Shown here piece by piece: positions 43,337-52,154 of a stretch of 64,000 bases of DNA. The stretch is taken from positions 30,137 through 94,136 of the forward strand of contig JAFVXA010000029.1 of the NCBI GenBank assembly GCA_017501355.1, in the 5' to 3' direction. The first letter of the stretch is position 1. Each line of letters starts with the position of its first letter. This stretch comes from Oscillospiraceae bacterium. Lineage in GTDB: Bacteria > Bacillota > Clostridia > Oscillospirales > Oscillospiraceae. The notes below the pieces were generated by a model. The model worked only from the letters and a program-made list of their open reading frames with translations, was not told the DNA's origin and did no database searches. Position numbers and translations under genes: made by a program.

Positions 43337-44548
43337 TTACAGGACGGGGTTCCAAGCCAGCTCCAGAACCTCAGCGGGATCATCCATGCTCTCGATCAGG
43401 CCCATGCGGATGTAGTCATCGATGTAAGCCTTGACGGTGCGCTCGGTGAATGCCTGGCTGAGACCGAACTGCATGGAGTTGTTCAGCATGACGTTCATGT
43501 CATAGTTGCCGCCGTTCCAGCCCTTTTCGATCAGGATGGTGGTAGCGTCCTCGGTGTTCTCGCGGACCCAGGAGTGAGCCTTCTGAACAGCCTGCAGGAT
43601 CTTCTTGGCGTGGACGGGGTTCTCCTTGACGTAGGTGCCGTTCATAGCGACGACGCAGCAGACCTCGCTCTGGAAGTCAGCGTCGAGCAGGGAACGGACG
43701 CAGCGCAGCTTGCCTTCCTTAACCATTGCATAGGCGAAGGAGTCGGACAGCAGGCAAGCGGAGATCTCGCCGTTTTCCATAGCGGTGATGCAGGCATCGG
43801 AGGAAACCTGAACCAGCTCAACATCGTTCTTGTAGTGGATGCCGTCAGCGTCCAGCAGCAGAGCGGTGATGTTGTAGTCGGACTTACCGATACCGTTGGG
43901 GACAGAGATCTTGGTGCCCTTCAGGTCAGCAGTGGTGTTGTACTCGCTGTCAGCCAGCACGTACAGGGACTTGCAGCCGATGTGACCACCGCCAACGAAG
44001 GTCAGATCAACGCCGTTGGTGATGGGAACGAGCATCTTTGCCAGGTGACCGACAGCAACGGTAACCTGACCGGTACCCAGACCTTCCACGTCGGAGGTAC
44101 CCTTCACGCCCTCAGCAGTGATGCCTGCCTCGGTGAAGTAGCCCAGATCGTCAGCGATGGTGGGACCGGAGGTGCAGCCGTCAGACATCAGATACATGAT
44201 CTTCTGACCATAAGCGGGCTCCTTCTCCATAGCAGCCTTCTCCTCAGCGGTGGGGGTCAGGTCTGCATCTGCCAGATCGATAGCGCGGTCAGCGATCTCG
44301 GTGGGGACGAACATAGCTTCCCAGTTGCCGGAAGTGCATGCTTCCCAGGAATCCATGTGCTCGGTAGCGGTGTTGACTTCGACATCATCCACGGTACCGA
44401 CTTCGATCTGACCGTCGTTGTTGGAGTCGCCGATCACGGTGGACTCGGAGCTGGAGCCGGCGTCCTCGCCGCCATCCTGCACGCCTGCGCAGGCGACCAG
44501 AGACAGGACCATTGCGAGAGTCAGAATCAGTGCGAAAATCTTCTTCAT
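43337..44548 (-). CDS. ABC transporter substrate-binding lipoprotein with N-terminal extension
   Basis: 403 residues. Lipobox 'SLVACAG' (Cys20), a low-complexity acidic linker, then about 70 residues of unassigned sequence ('MDSWEACTSGNWEAMFVPTE'-like) before the NMT1/SsuA-like fold begins at 'MYLMSDGCTSGPTIADDLGYFTEAGI'. Ligand unknown; aliphatic sulfonates, nitrate or pyrimidine precursors are typical for the family. It is the last gene of a permease, ATPase, binding-protein operon; an 89-base gap with no clear hairpin separates it from the ATPase. Confidence 0.87.
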   Translation of the reverse strand: MKKIFALILTLAMVLSLVACAGVQDGGEDAGSSSESTVIGDSNNDGQIEVGTVDDVEVNTATEHMDSWEACTSGNWEAMFVPTEIADRAIDLADADLTPTAEEKAAMEKEPAYGQKIMYLMSDGCTSGPTIADDLGYFTEAGITAEGVKGTSDVEGLGTGQVTVAVGHLAKMLVPITNGVDLTFVGGGHIGCKSLYVLADSEYNTTADLKGTKISVPNGIGKSDYNITALLLDADGIHYKNDVELVQVSSDACITAMENGEISACLLSDSFAYAMVKEGKLRCVRSLLDADFQSEVCCVVAMNGTYVKENPVHAKKILQAVQKAHSWVRENTEDATTILIEKGWNGGNYDMNVMLNNSMQFGLSQAFTERTVKAYIDDYIRMGLIESMDDPAEVLELAWNPVL

Positions 44549-44637
44549 TTCATTCTCTCCTTTGTTTTTCTGTTGTTTTATTTTTTATAATTGCGGTACG
44601 ACGCCTTGCAGCGCGGCACAGTACTGCATTTATAAAC

Positions 44638-45408
44638 TCAATGATGCTTACCGCCGAAGTGGAGTCTGTTGAGAATATCCACGCGGTATTTGATGAACTC
44701 ATCCGAGGAACGGTCTCTCGGGAAGGGCTCGTCGATCTTGATGTCGGCAACGATGCGACCGGGGTTGGCATCCATGACGAGAACGCGGGTGCCCATGTAG
44801 ATGGCTTCATCCACATCGTGGGTGACCATGAGTGCCAGCTGTTTCTTTTCGCGCCAGATGCTCAGGATCTCATCCTGCATACGCATACGGGTGAAAGCAT
44901 CCAGTGCGCCGAGAGGCTCGTCCAGCAGCAGGATCTCAGGCTCGTTGATCAGGGTGCGAACGAGGGCCACACGCTGTGCCATACCGCCGGAAAGCTGACC
45001 GGGGTAATCATCCTTGAACTTCTGCAGACCGATGACATCGATCATGCGCTGCACCTTATCCTCATTGCCCTTGAGCTTGCCCTGCATTTCCAGAGAGAAG
45101 CCGATGTTCTTCTCCACAGTCAGCCAGGGGAACAGGGTGGGCTTCTGGAACACCACACCACGGTCGGGGGAGGGACCATCCACTTCCTTGCCATCCACAG
45201 TCACAGCGCCGAGGGTGGGGGTGATGAGACCTGCCACCAAGCGGAGAATGGTGGACTTACCGCAGCCGGAAGGACCGACGAGGGAGATAAATTCGCCGCT
45301 TTCCATGGTGACGCTGACGTCGTCGAGAGCGTGGGTGACTTCATCGCTTTCCACCTTGGCAAAGCTTTTGCTGACATGATCCAGCTTCAAAGTGACTTTC
45401 TTATCCAT
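44638..45408 (-). CDS. ABC transporter ATP-binding protein (SsuB/NrtD type)
   Basis: 256 residues. Walker A 'VGPSGCGKSTI' near 43, Q-loop 'VVFQKPTLFPW', signature 'LSGGMAQRVALVRTL', Walker B 'LLLDEPLGALD', switch His 'MVTHDVDEAI'. All motifs intact. Its ATG overlaps the permease stop by one base. Confidence 0.94.
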   Translation of the reverse strand: MDKKVTLKLDHVSKSFAKVESDEVTHALDDVSVTMESGEFISLVGPSGCGKSTILRLVAGLITPTLGAVTVDGKEVDGPSPDRGVVFQKPTLFPWLTVEKNIGFSLEMQGKLKGNEDKVQRMIDVIGLQKFKDDYPGQLSGGMAQRVALVRTLINEPEILLLDEPLGALDAFTRMRMQDEILSIWREKKQLALMVTHDVDEAIYMGTRVLVMDANPGRIVADIKIDEPFPRDRSSDEFIKYRVDILNRLHFGGKHH

Positions 45409-46475
45409 TACTTCTCAACTCCATTCTGCCAGCGCAGCAGATAGCGCTTGATGCGTTCGATGGTTTTGGTGACGACGGTAAAGATGAAGCAGATGACGAA
45501 CAGCGCTGCAAACATCTTGTCATAGCTTGCCCAGCCGGTCTGCCAGGTCATGTACCAACCAAGACCGGACTTGACACCCAGCATCTCAGCGATCATCAGG
45601 GAGACGCAGGAGGAACTCATTGCCTGCGTGCAGCCGGTGAGGATGGAGGGCATAGCGTGGGGGATCGCCACGCGGAAAACAAGCTGACGGTTGCTGGCGC
45701 CGAGGGTTCTGGCAGCTTCCAGATAGTCCTTGTCCACGTTGGCGATACCGTTCATGGAAGCCACGGTGACAGCGAACCAGGAACCAAGGGCGATGATGAA
45801 CACGGCACCGCCGAAGAGAGAGGTGGCGATGACCATGATCACGGGGATCCAGGTAGAGGTGGGGATGGGACCGAGGAACTTGATGATGGGGTTGATCCAG
45901 TAGCGAACACGCTTGGAATAGCCGCAGGTGATGCCGGTCACAAGACCCAGAGACACACCGATGGTGTAGCCCAGGAACAGCAGCTTCAGGGTGTTCAGCG
46001 TACAGTCGATGAGCATCTTGTAGTCCAGCAGGAACGCATTGATGATGAAGTTCATGCAGGGGACGAAGGGCTGGGTCAGGATGCCGGTCTTCAGAGTGAG
46101 GTAGTCATAGAGAGCAAAGAACAGGAACAATGCAGAAATCAGAGGTGCACTGTGACGCAGCTTCTCGTAGTACTTCTTCTCGCCTTTGTGACGCTTGATG
46201 CCGGCGAAGATGCCGTAGCAGTTATACACAAAGATGGCAAAGCACAGCACATAGACATAGTTCCAGGGGTTTCTGTTTCTGCTGTTGTTGGGGATCAGCA
46301 GATACTCCAACAGAGCAACGCCGAAGCAGGCCCAGGGAAGAACCAGAATGACCAGTTCCATAGCTTTCTGCAGGGGGGTCATCTGCTTTGCTTCCAGATC
46401 GCGGAGCTGCTGACGGGTCAGCTTATCCAGCTGCTTCTTTTCTGCCGTTTCGGTCATGGATTTGTTTTCCGGCAT
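45408..46475 (-). CDS. ABC transporter permease with extra N-terminal helices (NitT/TauT type)
   Basis: 355 residues, about 100 more than usual. Residues 30-160 hold a charged stretch and about four additional helices; the standard permease domain follows with 'GLVTGITCGYSKRVRYWINPIIKFLGPIPTSTWIPV' region and EAA loop 'EAARTLGASNRQLVFRVAIPHAMPSI'. Start at 46475 follows AAAGAGGAG. First gene of the operon. Confidence 0.88.
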   Translation of the reverse strand: MPENKSMTETAEKKQLDKLTRQQLRDLEAKQMTPLQKAMELVILVLPWACFGVALLEYLLIPNNSRNRNPWNYVYVLCFAIFVYNCYGIFAGIKRHKGEKKYYEKLRHSAPLISALFLFFALYDYLTLKTGILTQPFVPCMNFIINAFLLDYKMLIDCTLNTLKLLFLGYTIGVSLGLVTGITCGYSKRVRYWINPIIKFLGPIPTSTWIPVIMVIATSLFGGAVFIIALGSWFAVTVASMNGIANVDKDYLEAARTLGASNRQLVFRVAIPHAMPSILTGCTQAMSSSCVSLMIAEMLGVKSGLGWYMTWQTGWASYDKMFAALFVICFIFTVVTKTIERIKRYLLRWQNGVEK

Positions 46476-46534
46476 GATTTGATCACTCCTCTTTCCTGTT
46501 GTTGTAAGTGAAAAAATTACTTTATCAATTTTGA

Positions 46535-46564
46535 AGTATATCCTAAAAATGCCGAAAAGTCGAA
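46535..46564 (-). promoter_or_regulatory. Probable promoter of the second NitT/TauT operon
   Basis: Minus strand TTCGAC, 18 bases, TATACT, 60 bases before the permease start. The remaining AT-rich gap up to 46671 shows no other feature. Confidence 0.45.
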
Positions 46565-46671
46565 CCGTTTGTTTGAATGATTGGCAGTTTGTCATTGGGA
46601 ATAACGATTTAATTAAATCTTTGAATAATAGAATACATTTAATCTGTCAATCTGTTGTGGCATTTACACAC

Positions 46672-46719
46672 AAAAAAGGAACTGCTGCGGCGTTTCGCCT
46701 TGCAGCAGTTCCTTTTTTG
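46672..46719 (-). terminator. Strong terminator of the LytTR/GHKL operon
   Basis: AAAAAAGGAACTGCTGC pairs with its perfect complement around an inner GGCG-TTT-CGCC hairpin. It ends 13 bases past the kinase stop. Confidence 0.88.
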
Positions 46720-46731
46720 TCGATGAAATGG

Positions 46732-48009
46732 TTACAGGGGGATCGCAACGCGCACCGTGAATGTGCCGTTTTCCCCCTCGAAGGAGCAGAGTCCCTTGTG
46801 CTTTTCCGCGATGCTGCGGATGCTGTGGCAGCCGTAGCCGTGACCGGCACGATCAGAGACGGGAATGCCATCCCGCATAACGATCTCACCGTCATAGAGA
46901 TTGCGAACCTCCACAAGAAATTTGTTGTGCCGGATACCGCAGTAAAGCTCCACCCGGCGGCGGGAGGGAACGGTTTCCCGGGCTGCCCGCAGGGCGTTTT
47001 CCAGCGCGTTGGAGAGGATGGCACAAAGCTCTGTGTCGGAAAGGGGGAGGTGACGGGGAGCGGAGATCTCCATCTGCAAACGGATGTCCCCCTGCTTTGC
47101 CTTGTCCGCAAAGGAGGAGCAGAGAAGATTGACCAGCTCGTTTTCACAGTAGCGGCGGGGCGTCACCGCTTCGATGTCGGATTGCACCTTGCGGATGTAA
47201 TCTGCCGCCTGCTGGGTATCGCCTGTTGTAAGATAGCCCAGCAGAGCCGTGAGATGATGGCGCATATCGTGCTGGTAGATGGCAGTCTGTTTTTCTGCAG
47301 CGCGGAGAGCTTCCATTTCGAGATGCGCCTGCCGCAGATCGGATTCCAACAGAGAGTTCTGCAGCACTGCCTCACCCTGCTCCTGCTCCTGTACCAGATA
47401 AATCGTGAGAAACAGCAGATAGAACACGATCAGCGCCGTGGGCAGAAATTCACTGATGACTTCGCCGCCCTGATAGAGCGTATCGGAATAAACCACGGTG
47501 AGGTAATCGAAGAGGTAATACGCCGTAGGGAGGCTGCCGAAAAGCAGGAGCGCGCGGCGGGAATGATTCATCAGACTGTGGGCTGCACGGGCAAAGAAGC
47601 GATGCAGCAGGAAAAACACGGGCACGATGCAAAGAGTGTAGCAGATCTGCCCTGCAAGATCAGACTGGGTCATGGCAGAGCCGAGCATCTTGAACCAGTT
47701 GGGGATCTGGCAGCAGAGATATGCCGTGCAGACGCTGATGAGCGCTGTATCAGCGCGCTTTTTCAGCACAAGGACCAGGGTCAGAAACAGGGGCAGATGC
47801 ACGAGCAGCGGGTACAGCTTTTCCGTGAGCTCCAGCCCCAGAAACCACCAGCAAACGCCCTGAATCGCAAGAAAAACGGGACAGAGGAGAACGATGGTGC
47901 GCTTCTGCTGCGGGGTTCTCCAGCTGCCCGCAAGGGCGGTACTGAGAAACAGACCGAAGATCAGCACCAGAATGTAGTTCAACGCGGTCAGCGCGGAAAG
48001 CAGGGACAT
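46732..48009 (-). CDS. AgrC-like GHKL sensor histidine kinase
   Basis: 425 residues. Six to seven membrane helices in residues 5-210, a coiled linker, H-box 'YQHDMRHHLTALLGYL' near 245, and a GHKL ATPase with 'NALENALRAA' and 'GHGYGCHSI'. This layout is that of peptide-sensing kinases paired with LytTR regulators. The ATG at 48009 is preceded by GGGAGGG that overlaps the regulator's stop. No AgrB/AgrD-like peptide gene is nearby, so the signal is unknown. Confidence 0.88.
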   Translation of the reverse strand: MSLLSALTALNYILVLIFGLFLSTALAGSWRTPQQKRTIVLLCPVFLAIQGVCWWFLGLELTEKLYPLLVHLPLFLTLVLVLKKRADTALISVCTAYLCCQIPNWFKMLGSAMTQSDLAGQICYTLCIVPVFFLLHRFFARAAHSLMNHSRRALLLFGSLPTAYYLFDYLTVVYSDTLYQGGEVISEFLPTALIVFYLLFLTIYLVQEQEQGEAVLQNSLLESDLRQAHLEMEALRAAEKQTAIYQHDMRHHLTALLGYLTTGDTQQAADYIRKVQSDIEAVTPRRYCENELVNLLCSSFADKAKQGDIRLQMEISAPRHLPLSDTELCAILSNALENALRAARETVPSRRRVELYCGIRHNKFLVEVRNLYDGEIVMRDGIPVSDRAGHGYGCHSIRSIAEKHKGLCSFEGENGTFTVRVAIPL

Positions 48010-48013
48010 AGCA

Positions 48014-48733
48014 TCAGCCCTCCCTTTCCGCAAACAGCAGGTTCATATAATCCTTTTGCAGCTGAGGATAGAGGCGGCGGGACACCGGCAGCTCCCTGCC
48101 GGAGAAGGTGTGGATGCAGGAGGGAGAAAGCTCTGCCACCTGCAGCATATTGACGATGTAAGAACGGTGGATGCGCATAAATTCCGGGCGGCAGAGCAGC
48201 AGATCTTCGTATTCCTTCAGCGAGCCCGTCACCTCTTTCGTGGTGCCGTCGATCAGATTGAAATAGAGGTGCTTGCTCATGACCTCTACAAAGGAAAGCT
48301 GAGAAAAAGGGATACGGACGATGGTGGCACCGCACTTCAGTGTCAGAGCATCCACAGACTGCTGCCGCCGTAGGGAAAACCGATCCAGCACGGGGAAAAG
48401 CAGACCGGCGCTGATGGGTTTGAGCAGATAATCCATGGCGCGCACGCCGTAACTTTCATAGGCAAAGCCGGGGGAGGAGGTGAGAAACACGATTTCCGCG
48501 GTCTCATCAAAGCTGCGGATCTCCCGTGCGGCAGCAATACCGTCGATGCCGGGCATCATCACGTCCAGCAGATACAGGGAAAAACGCTCTTTTCGTGCTG
48601 CGTTCAGCATCTCCACGGCGCTGCGGAAGGTCTGCATCCGCAAGGGTGTGTGGGTCTCATCCTGCCACTGCCGCAGGAGCGTGTTCAACACCGAGAGCTC
48701 CTGCTCCTGATCGTCACAGACGGCGATATACAT
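48014..48733 (-). CDS. LytTR-family response regulator
   Basis: 239 residues. Receiver domain with phospho-acceptor Asp in 'LYLLDVMMPGIDG', Thr in 'FLTSSPG' and Lys in 'LLKPIS'; LytTR DNA-binding domain from about residue 130 ('FVEVMSKHLYFNL', 'MRIHRSYIVNM'). Co-transcribed with the AgrC-like kinase, whose start is 5 bases past its stop. AGGAGGAACACC precedes the ATG. Targets not visible here. Confidence 0.93.
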   Translation of the reverse strand: MYIAVCDDQEQELSVLNTLLRQWQDETHTPLRMQTFRSAVEMLNAARKERFSLYLLDVMMPGIDGIAAAREIRSFDETAEIVFLTSSPGFAYESYGVRAMDYLLKPISAGLLFPVLDRFSLRRQQSVDALTLKCGATIVRIPFSQLSFVEVMSKHLYFNLIDGTTKEVTGSLKEYEDLLLCRPEFMRIHRSYIVNMLQVAELSPSCIHTFSGRELPVSRRLYPQLQKDYMNLLFAEREG

Positions 48734-48808
48734 GGTGTTCCTCCTTCCTGTTTGGTGTACTATGAATATGATATACTATGCTGGTGGAAAAGACAAGATT
48801 TCAACGAA

Positions 48809-48842
48809 GCGAAAGGGCGAACAAGACCATTCGTCCTTTCGC
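48809..48842 (-). terminator. Possible terminator of the amylase gene
   Basis: GCGAAAGG and CGAA arms pair with one bulge around a 9-base loop, 10 bases past the amylase stop. The T-run is poor. Confidence 0.4.
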
Positions 48843-48851
48843 ATGACTTCA

Positions 48852-50525
48852 TCAGAAGCTGTTTACCCAGGTGATGAGAGAACCGCGGTGGGTGTTTTCC
48901 CGCACGGTGCCGAGCATATAGTCCGTCACAGGACCATTCTTTCGCATACGCTGCAAAATGGCTTCCTGCAGTTCCTCCACGCTCATCTCCTCAAAGGGCT
49001 TGTTCAGATCAAGGGGCGCGGGTGTGGCGGGGATGGACGGAGTTTCCTGCAGCGGGGCAGGAGAGTCCGAAGGCGCAGCGGCAGGGGGGACGATGGCTGC
49101 GGATTTTGCGGGAGCGACAGGGGCAGCGGAGGGCTGGGGGGCGGCTGTCCGCTCGATGGGGGACAGCGGCGCGGGAGCAGCATCTGCCGCTGCGGCACTC
49201 AGCCAGATCTCGCCGGAATCAGCGCCGATGGTGACGGTGAGCCGACCATCCTTTACCTGTGCCCTTGCGCCGGAGAGTGCGCCTGTGTATTCGCCGTCCG
49301 GGGCGGGCAGCGTCATGGTGACCTCGCCGCCCTGATTATTCACCGTTACGATGGCGCAGCTGCTGCCGTCTGTACGGGAGAAGGCGTAGTGACCCGTCTG
49401 CAGCAGCAGTTCCCGATATTCGCCCCGACGAAGGGCGGGAACTGCGGCGCGGAGCTTGCCGAGGGCAGCGATGAGCGCGGTGCGGGGATTGTGCTGCACC
49501 GCATCCGCAAAGTCCCCGATCCGCAGGGCGGGACGGAGGGATGCGTCACTGTAACGCTCCTTTTTGCCCTCAATGCCAAATTCCGAACCGTAATAGAGGG
49601 CGGGAACACCCGGCAGAGTAAAGAGCAGAATATGGAGCGGGGTAAAGTGCGCCTTGTTGCGGAGAATGGTGTGGATACGCTCCACATCATGATTGTCCAC
49701 AAAGGTATAGAGCTTGCGAAGATCCTTCACCTTTTCGCCCACATAGTGCAGTGTGTGGGCAATCTCAAAGTAATTGTGGTCGTTGTGGGCAGAGTAAAAT
49801 GCCTTGTGCAGCATATAATTGGTGACGGAATGGAGGGTGCTGTCGTTGACCCAGCGGGAGTAATCACCGTGGATCACCTCACCCATGAGCCAGAAGTCGG
49901 GCTTCAGCGTCTCTGTCACGCGGCGGAGATACTGCAGAAACTCGATGTCCATCACGTCCGCCGCATCCAGTCGGATGCCGTCCACATCAAATTCGCTGAC
50001 CCAGAAGCGGATCACGTCGGCAATGTATTCCCGCACGACGGGATTGCGCTGATTGAGCTTGGCAAGCAGATCATAGCCGCCCCAGTTCTCATAGGAGAAG
50101 CCGTCGCCGAAGGAGTTATTGCCGCCAAAATTCACACGGCAGTACCAGTCGCGGTAGGGGGACTGCTCCCGCTTTTCCCTGATGTCGCGGAAGGCAAAGA
50201 AATCCCGCCCTGTGTGGTTGAACACGCCGTCAAAGATCACCCGCAGACCCATGCGGTGACACTCTGAAACAAAGTCGCGCAGATCCTCGTTGGTGCCAAG
50301 GCGGCTGTCCAGCTTTTTGTAATCCGTGGTTTCGTAGCCGTGACCCACAGACTCAAACAGGGGACCGATATAGATGGCGTTGCAGCCGATGGCGCGGATG
50401 TGGGGCAGCCAATCCCATAGCTGCCGCAGGCGGGGCTCGGGGGCGGCGTAGCTATTCTGCTTCGGCGCGTCGGTGAGGCCCAGGGGATAGATGTGGTAAA
50501 ACAGGGCATCTTCATACCATGCCAT
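48852..50525 (-). CDS. Alpha-amylase family (GH13) enzyme with Pro/Ala-rich tail
   Basis: 557 residues, no signal peptide. GH13 motifs in order: 'VIFDGVFNHTGRDF', 'VDGIRLDAADV' (nucleophile Asp), 'MGEVIHGDYSRW' (acid/base Glu) and 'TFVDNHDVERI' (stabiliser). The start 'WYEDALFYHIYPLGLTDAP' is typical of cytosolic neopullulanase/maltogenic types. After the C-terminal beta domain comes a Pro/Ala linker (about residues 445-510) and a 45-residue helical tail ending in 'HRGSLITWVNSF'. Probably degrades imported maltodextrins together with MalQ. ATG at 50525 follows AAGGAGG. Confidence 0.9.
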   Translation of the reverse strand: MAWYEDALFYHIYPLGLTDAPKQNSYAAPEPRLRQLWDWLPHIRAIGCNAIYIGPLFESVGHGYETTDYKKLDSRLGTNEDLRDFVSECHRMGLRVIFDGVFNHTGRDFFAFRDIREKREQSPYRDWYCRVNFGGNNSFGDGFSYENWGGYDLLAKLNQRNPVVREYIADVIRFWVSEFDVDGIRLDAADVMDIEFLQYLRRVTETLKPDFWLMGEVIHGDYSRWVNDSTLHSVTNYMLHKAFYSAHNDHNYFEIAHTLHYVGEKVKDLRKLYTFVDNHDVERIHTILRNKAHFTPLHILLFTLPGVPALYYGSEFGIEGKKERYSDASLRPALRIGDFADAVQHNPRTALIAALGKLRAAVPALRRGEYRELLLQTGHYAFSRTDGSSCAIVTVNNQGGEVTMTLPAPDGEYTGALSGARAQVKDGRLTVTIGADSGEIWLSAAAADAAPAPLSPIERTAAPQPSAAPVAPAKSAAIVPPAAAPSDSPAPLQETPSIPATPAPLDLNKPFEEMSVEELQEAILQRMRKNGPVTDYMLGTVRENTHRGSLITWVNSF

Positions 50526-50559
50526 AGACGATCCTCCTTGTGTGAAAGACACTATCCAC

Positions 50560-50588
50560 ATTATATAGAAAAGATGCACAGTATGCAA
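50560..50588 (-). promoter_or_regulatory. Promoter of the GH13 gene
   Basis: Minus strand TTGCAT, 17 bases, TATAAT, 35 bases before the start. Confidence 0.6.
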
Positions 50589-50620
50589 TCGCAAGATGAA
50601 TATTGTGTGCAAACAAAAAT

Positions 50621-50650
50621 GACCGACTTATCAAAAGTCGGTCGTTTTTG
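50621..50650 (-). terminator. Terminator of the small membrane protein
   Basis: GACCGACTT arms around a short loop with T-runs on both strands, 13 bases past the stop codon. Confidence 0.7.
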
Positions 50651-50662
50651 TTCGGGAGTGGT

Positions 50663-51001
50663 TTACATAAATGCATTCAGCATACCCGTGATCAGAGCGG
50701 CGGATGCCAGCAGGCGGGCACGCAGGAAGCGCGTTTCATTCCCCTTGCTGAGGCGCTCCAGCACGACAGCGCCGATGGAAACCAGTGCCACTGCGATCGC
50801 CAGCAGAGAGCGCCCCGTGGAGTTGAGAGACATGATCTGCAGTCCCACATAACCCGTGTAGACACCCAGTGCCGACACCAGATACAGGCACAGCCGACGA
50901 ATTTTACTGTTCTTCATCAGAAACATCAGCACCATGGCGATCAGGCTTACAGCGCTCAGAGCCAGCACAACAACAATCAGCAGATCCAAAAACGTATACA
51001 T
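50663..51001 (-). CDS. Small four-helix membrane protein, unknown
   Basis: 112 residues, about four hydrophobic segments separated by short basic loops ('MKNSKIRRLC', 'ERLSKGNETRFLRARL'). It matches no family I know. It lies 118 bases downstream of the OmpR-type two-component pair in the same direction and could be its target or partner, which is inference from position only. Confidence 0.65.
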   Translation of the reverse strand: MYTFLDLLIVVVLALSAVSLIAMVLMFLMKNSKIRRLCLYLVSALGVYTGYVGLQIMSLNSTGRSLLAIAVALVSIGAVVLERLSKGNETRFLRARLLASAALITGMLNAFM

Positions 51002-51119
51002 AACATATCCTCACTTTCAATTTTTGTGTTTTGTTTTTGCGTGGTTTGCTTTTGTGAGGATAGAATACCGCCGGTTTCTGAAGAAAAACGGCAGGAAATT
51101 CTAAAGTTTTCTGAAGATT

Positions 51120-52154
51120 TCAGAGCGGAATTTCGATGGTAAGGGAAAAGCTGTCTGTATCGTCCGCAACAGAGACCTGCCCCCCATACAGCTGCACGAT
51201 GCGTCGAATGCTGTGCAGCCCGATGCCATAGCTTTCGGAGGGGGGACGGGGGGAGAGGATGCGGTTGCGCTGTGTGATCTGCAGGGTGCTCTCCTCGGCG
51301 GCGATGGAAAGGGTGACTTCCCCGGCGGGATCGGCGTATTTCTGTACATTGGAACTGAGATTGTCGAAAATGCGGCGCAGCTCCTGTACATCAAATGCGG
51401 CGGAAAAGGCATGGCAGCGGGAGAGATCTGTGCGGACAGGGAAACGCTCCTCCAGCGTTTCCTCAAATTCGGCGGCAAGCTGCTCCATCAGCAGGCGGGC
51501 ATCGTCAAAATGCTCTATGTTCCGCTTTCCACCGTCCAGCAAAATGGCGGTGAGATCCCGAATCTGCTCTGCTTTTTTCTGCACCAGCTGTAAATGCGCC
51601 CGATACTCTGCAGGGGAAACCTCATCGCGGCTGCGGAGATACTCTGTGCCGGAGAGGATGGCGGTGAGGGGGGTTCGGATATCGTGGGAGAGGGAGCGGA
51701 TGAGCTGCTCCTTCTCCTGCGCCAGCTGCTGCTCTTTCTTCCGCAGCTGCAGGCGGGCGGCGGACATCTCGTTGATCGCGCTTGCAAGCTCCGTCAGCTC
51801 GTTGTTGCCGAGCAGCGGAAGCGCTGTTTGCTGCTCAGCGCTGTGGAGCTGATCAATGCCGGCGGTGATGGTGCGGATGTAGGAGATGCGGTCGCTCAGG
51901 AGAGAAAGGAACAGCACGCTGAAGGAAAGGACAGAGAGCGCGGCGCTCACCGTAAAGATCCGGCGATCCACATCTATCCAGTCAAATTCCGTCATGGGAA
52001 TATCGTTTTGGAAGCAGTAGCTTTCTGCCACCGCTGTGGCGATGCCCCGCAGCAGCAGAAACAGAAGCAGGGACACCAGTGCGGAAGCGCCGATGAGGGC
52101 GAGGATTTCGTGGGAGAGCCTGCGCCTTTTGGTGCTGCGTGTCTTAGTCAACAT
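51120..52154 (-). CDS. Sensor histidine kinase (HisKA type)
   Basis: 344 residues. Two membrane helices (about 18-40 and 67-88) enclosing a short 25-residue outer loop, HAMP-like segment, H-box 'SLSHDIRTPLTAI' near 165, N-box 'IFDNLSSNVQKYA' and a compact ATPase with 'SYGIGLHSIRRIV'. The G1 box (DxGxG) is not obvious; the stretch reads 'ITQRNRILSPRPPSESYGIGL', like other short kinases of this type. Start overlaps the regulator's end by 11 bases. Confidence 0.88.
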   Translation of the reverse strand: MLTKTRSTKRRRLSHEILALIGASALVSLLLFLLLRGIATAVAESYCFQNDIPMTEFDWIDVDRRIFTVSAALSVLSFSVLFLSLLSDRISYIRTITAGIDQLHSAEQQTALPLLGNNELTELASAINEMSAARLQLRKKEQQLAQEKEQLIRSLSHDIRTPLTAILSGTEYLRSRDEVSPAEYRAHLQLVQKKAEQIRDLTAILLDGGKRNIEHFDDARLLMEQLAAEFEETLEERFPVRTDLSRCHAFSAAFDVQELRRIFDNLSSNVQKYADPAGEVTLSIAAEESTLQITQRNRILSPRPPSESYGIGLHSIRRIVQLYGGQVSVADDTDSFSLTIEIPL

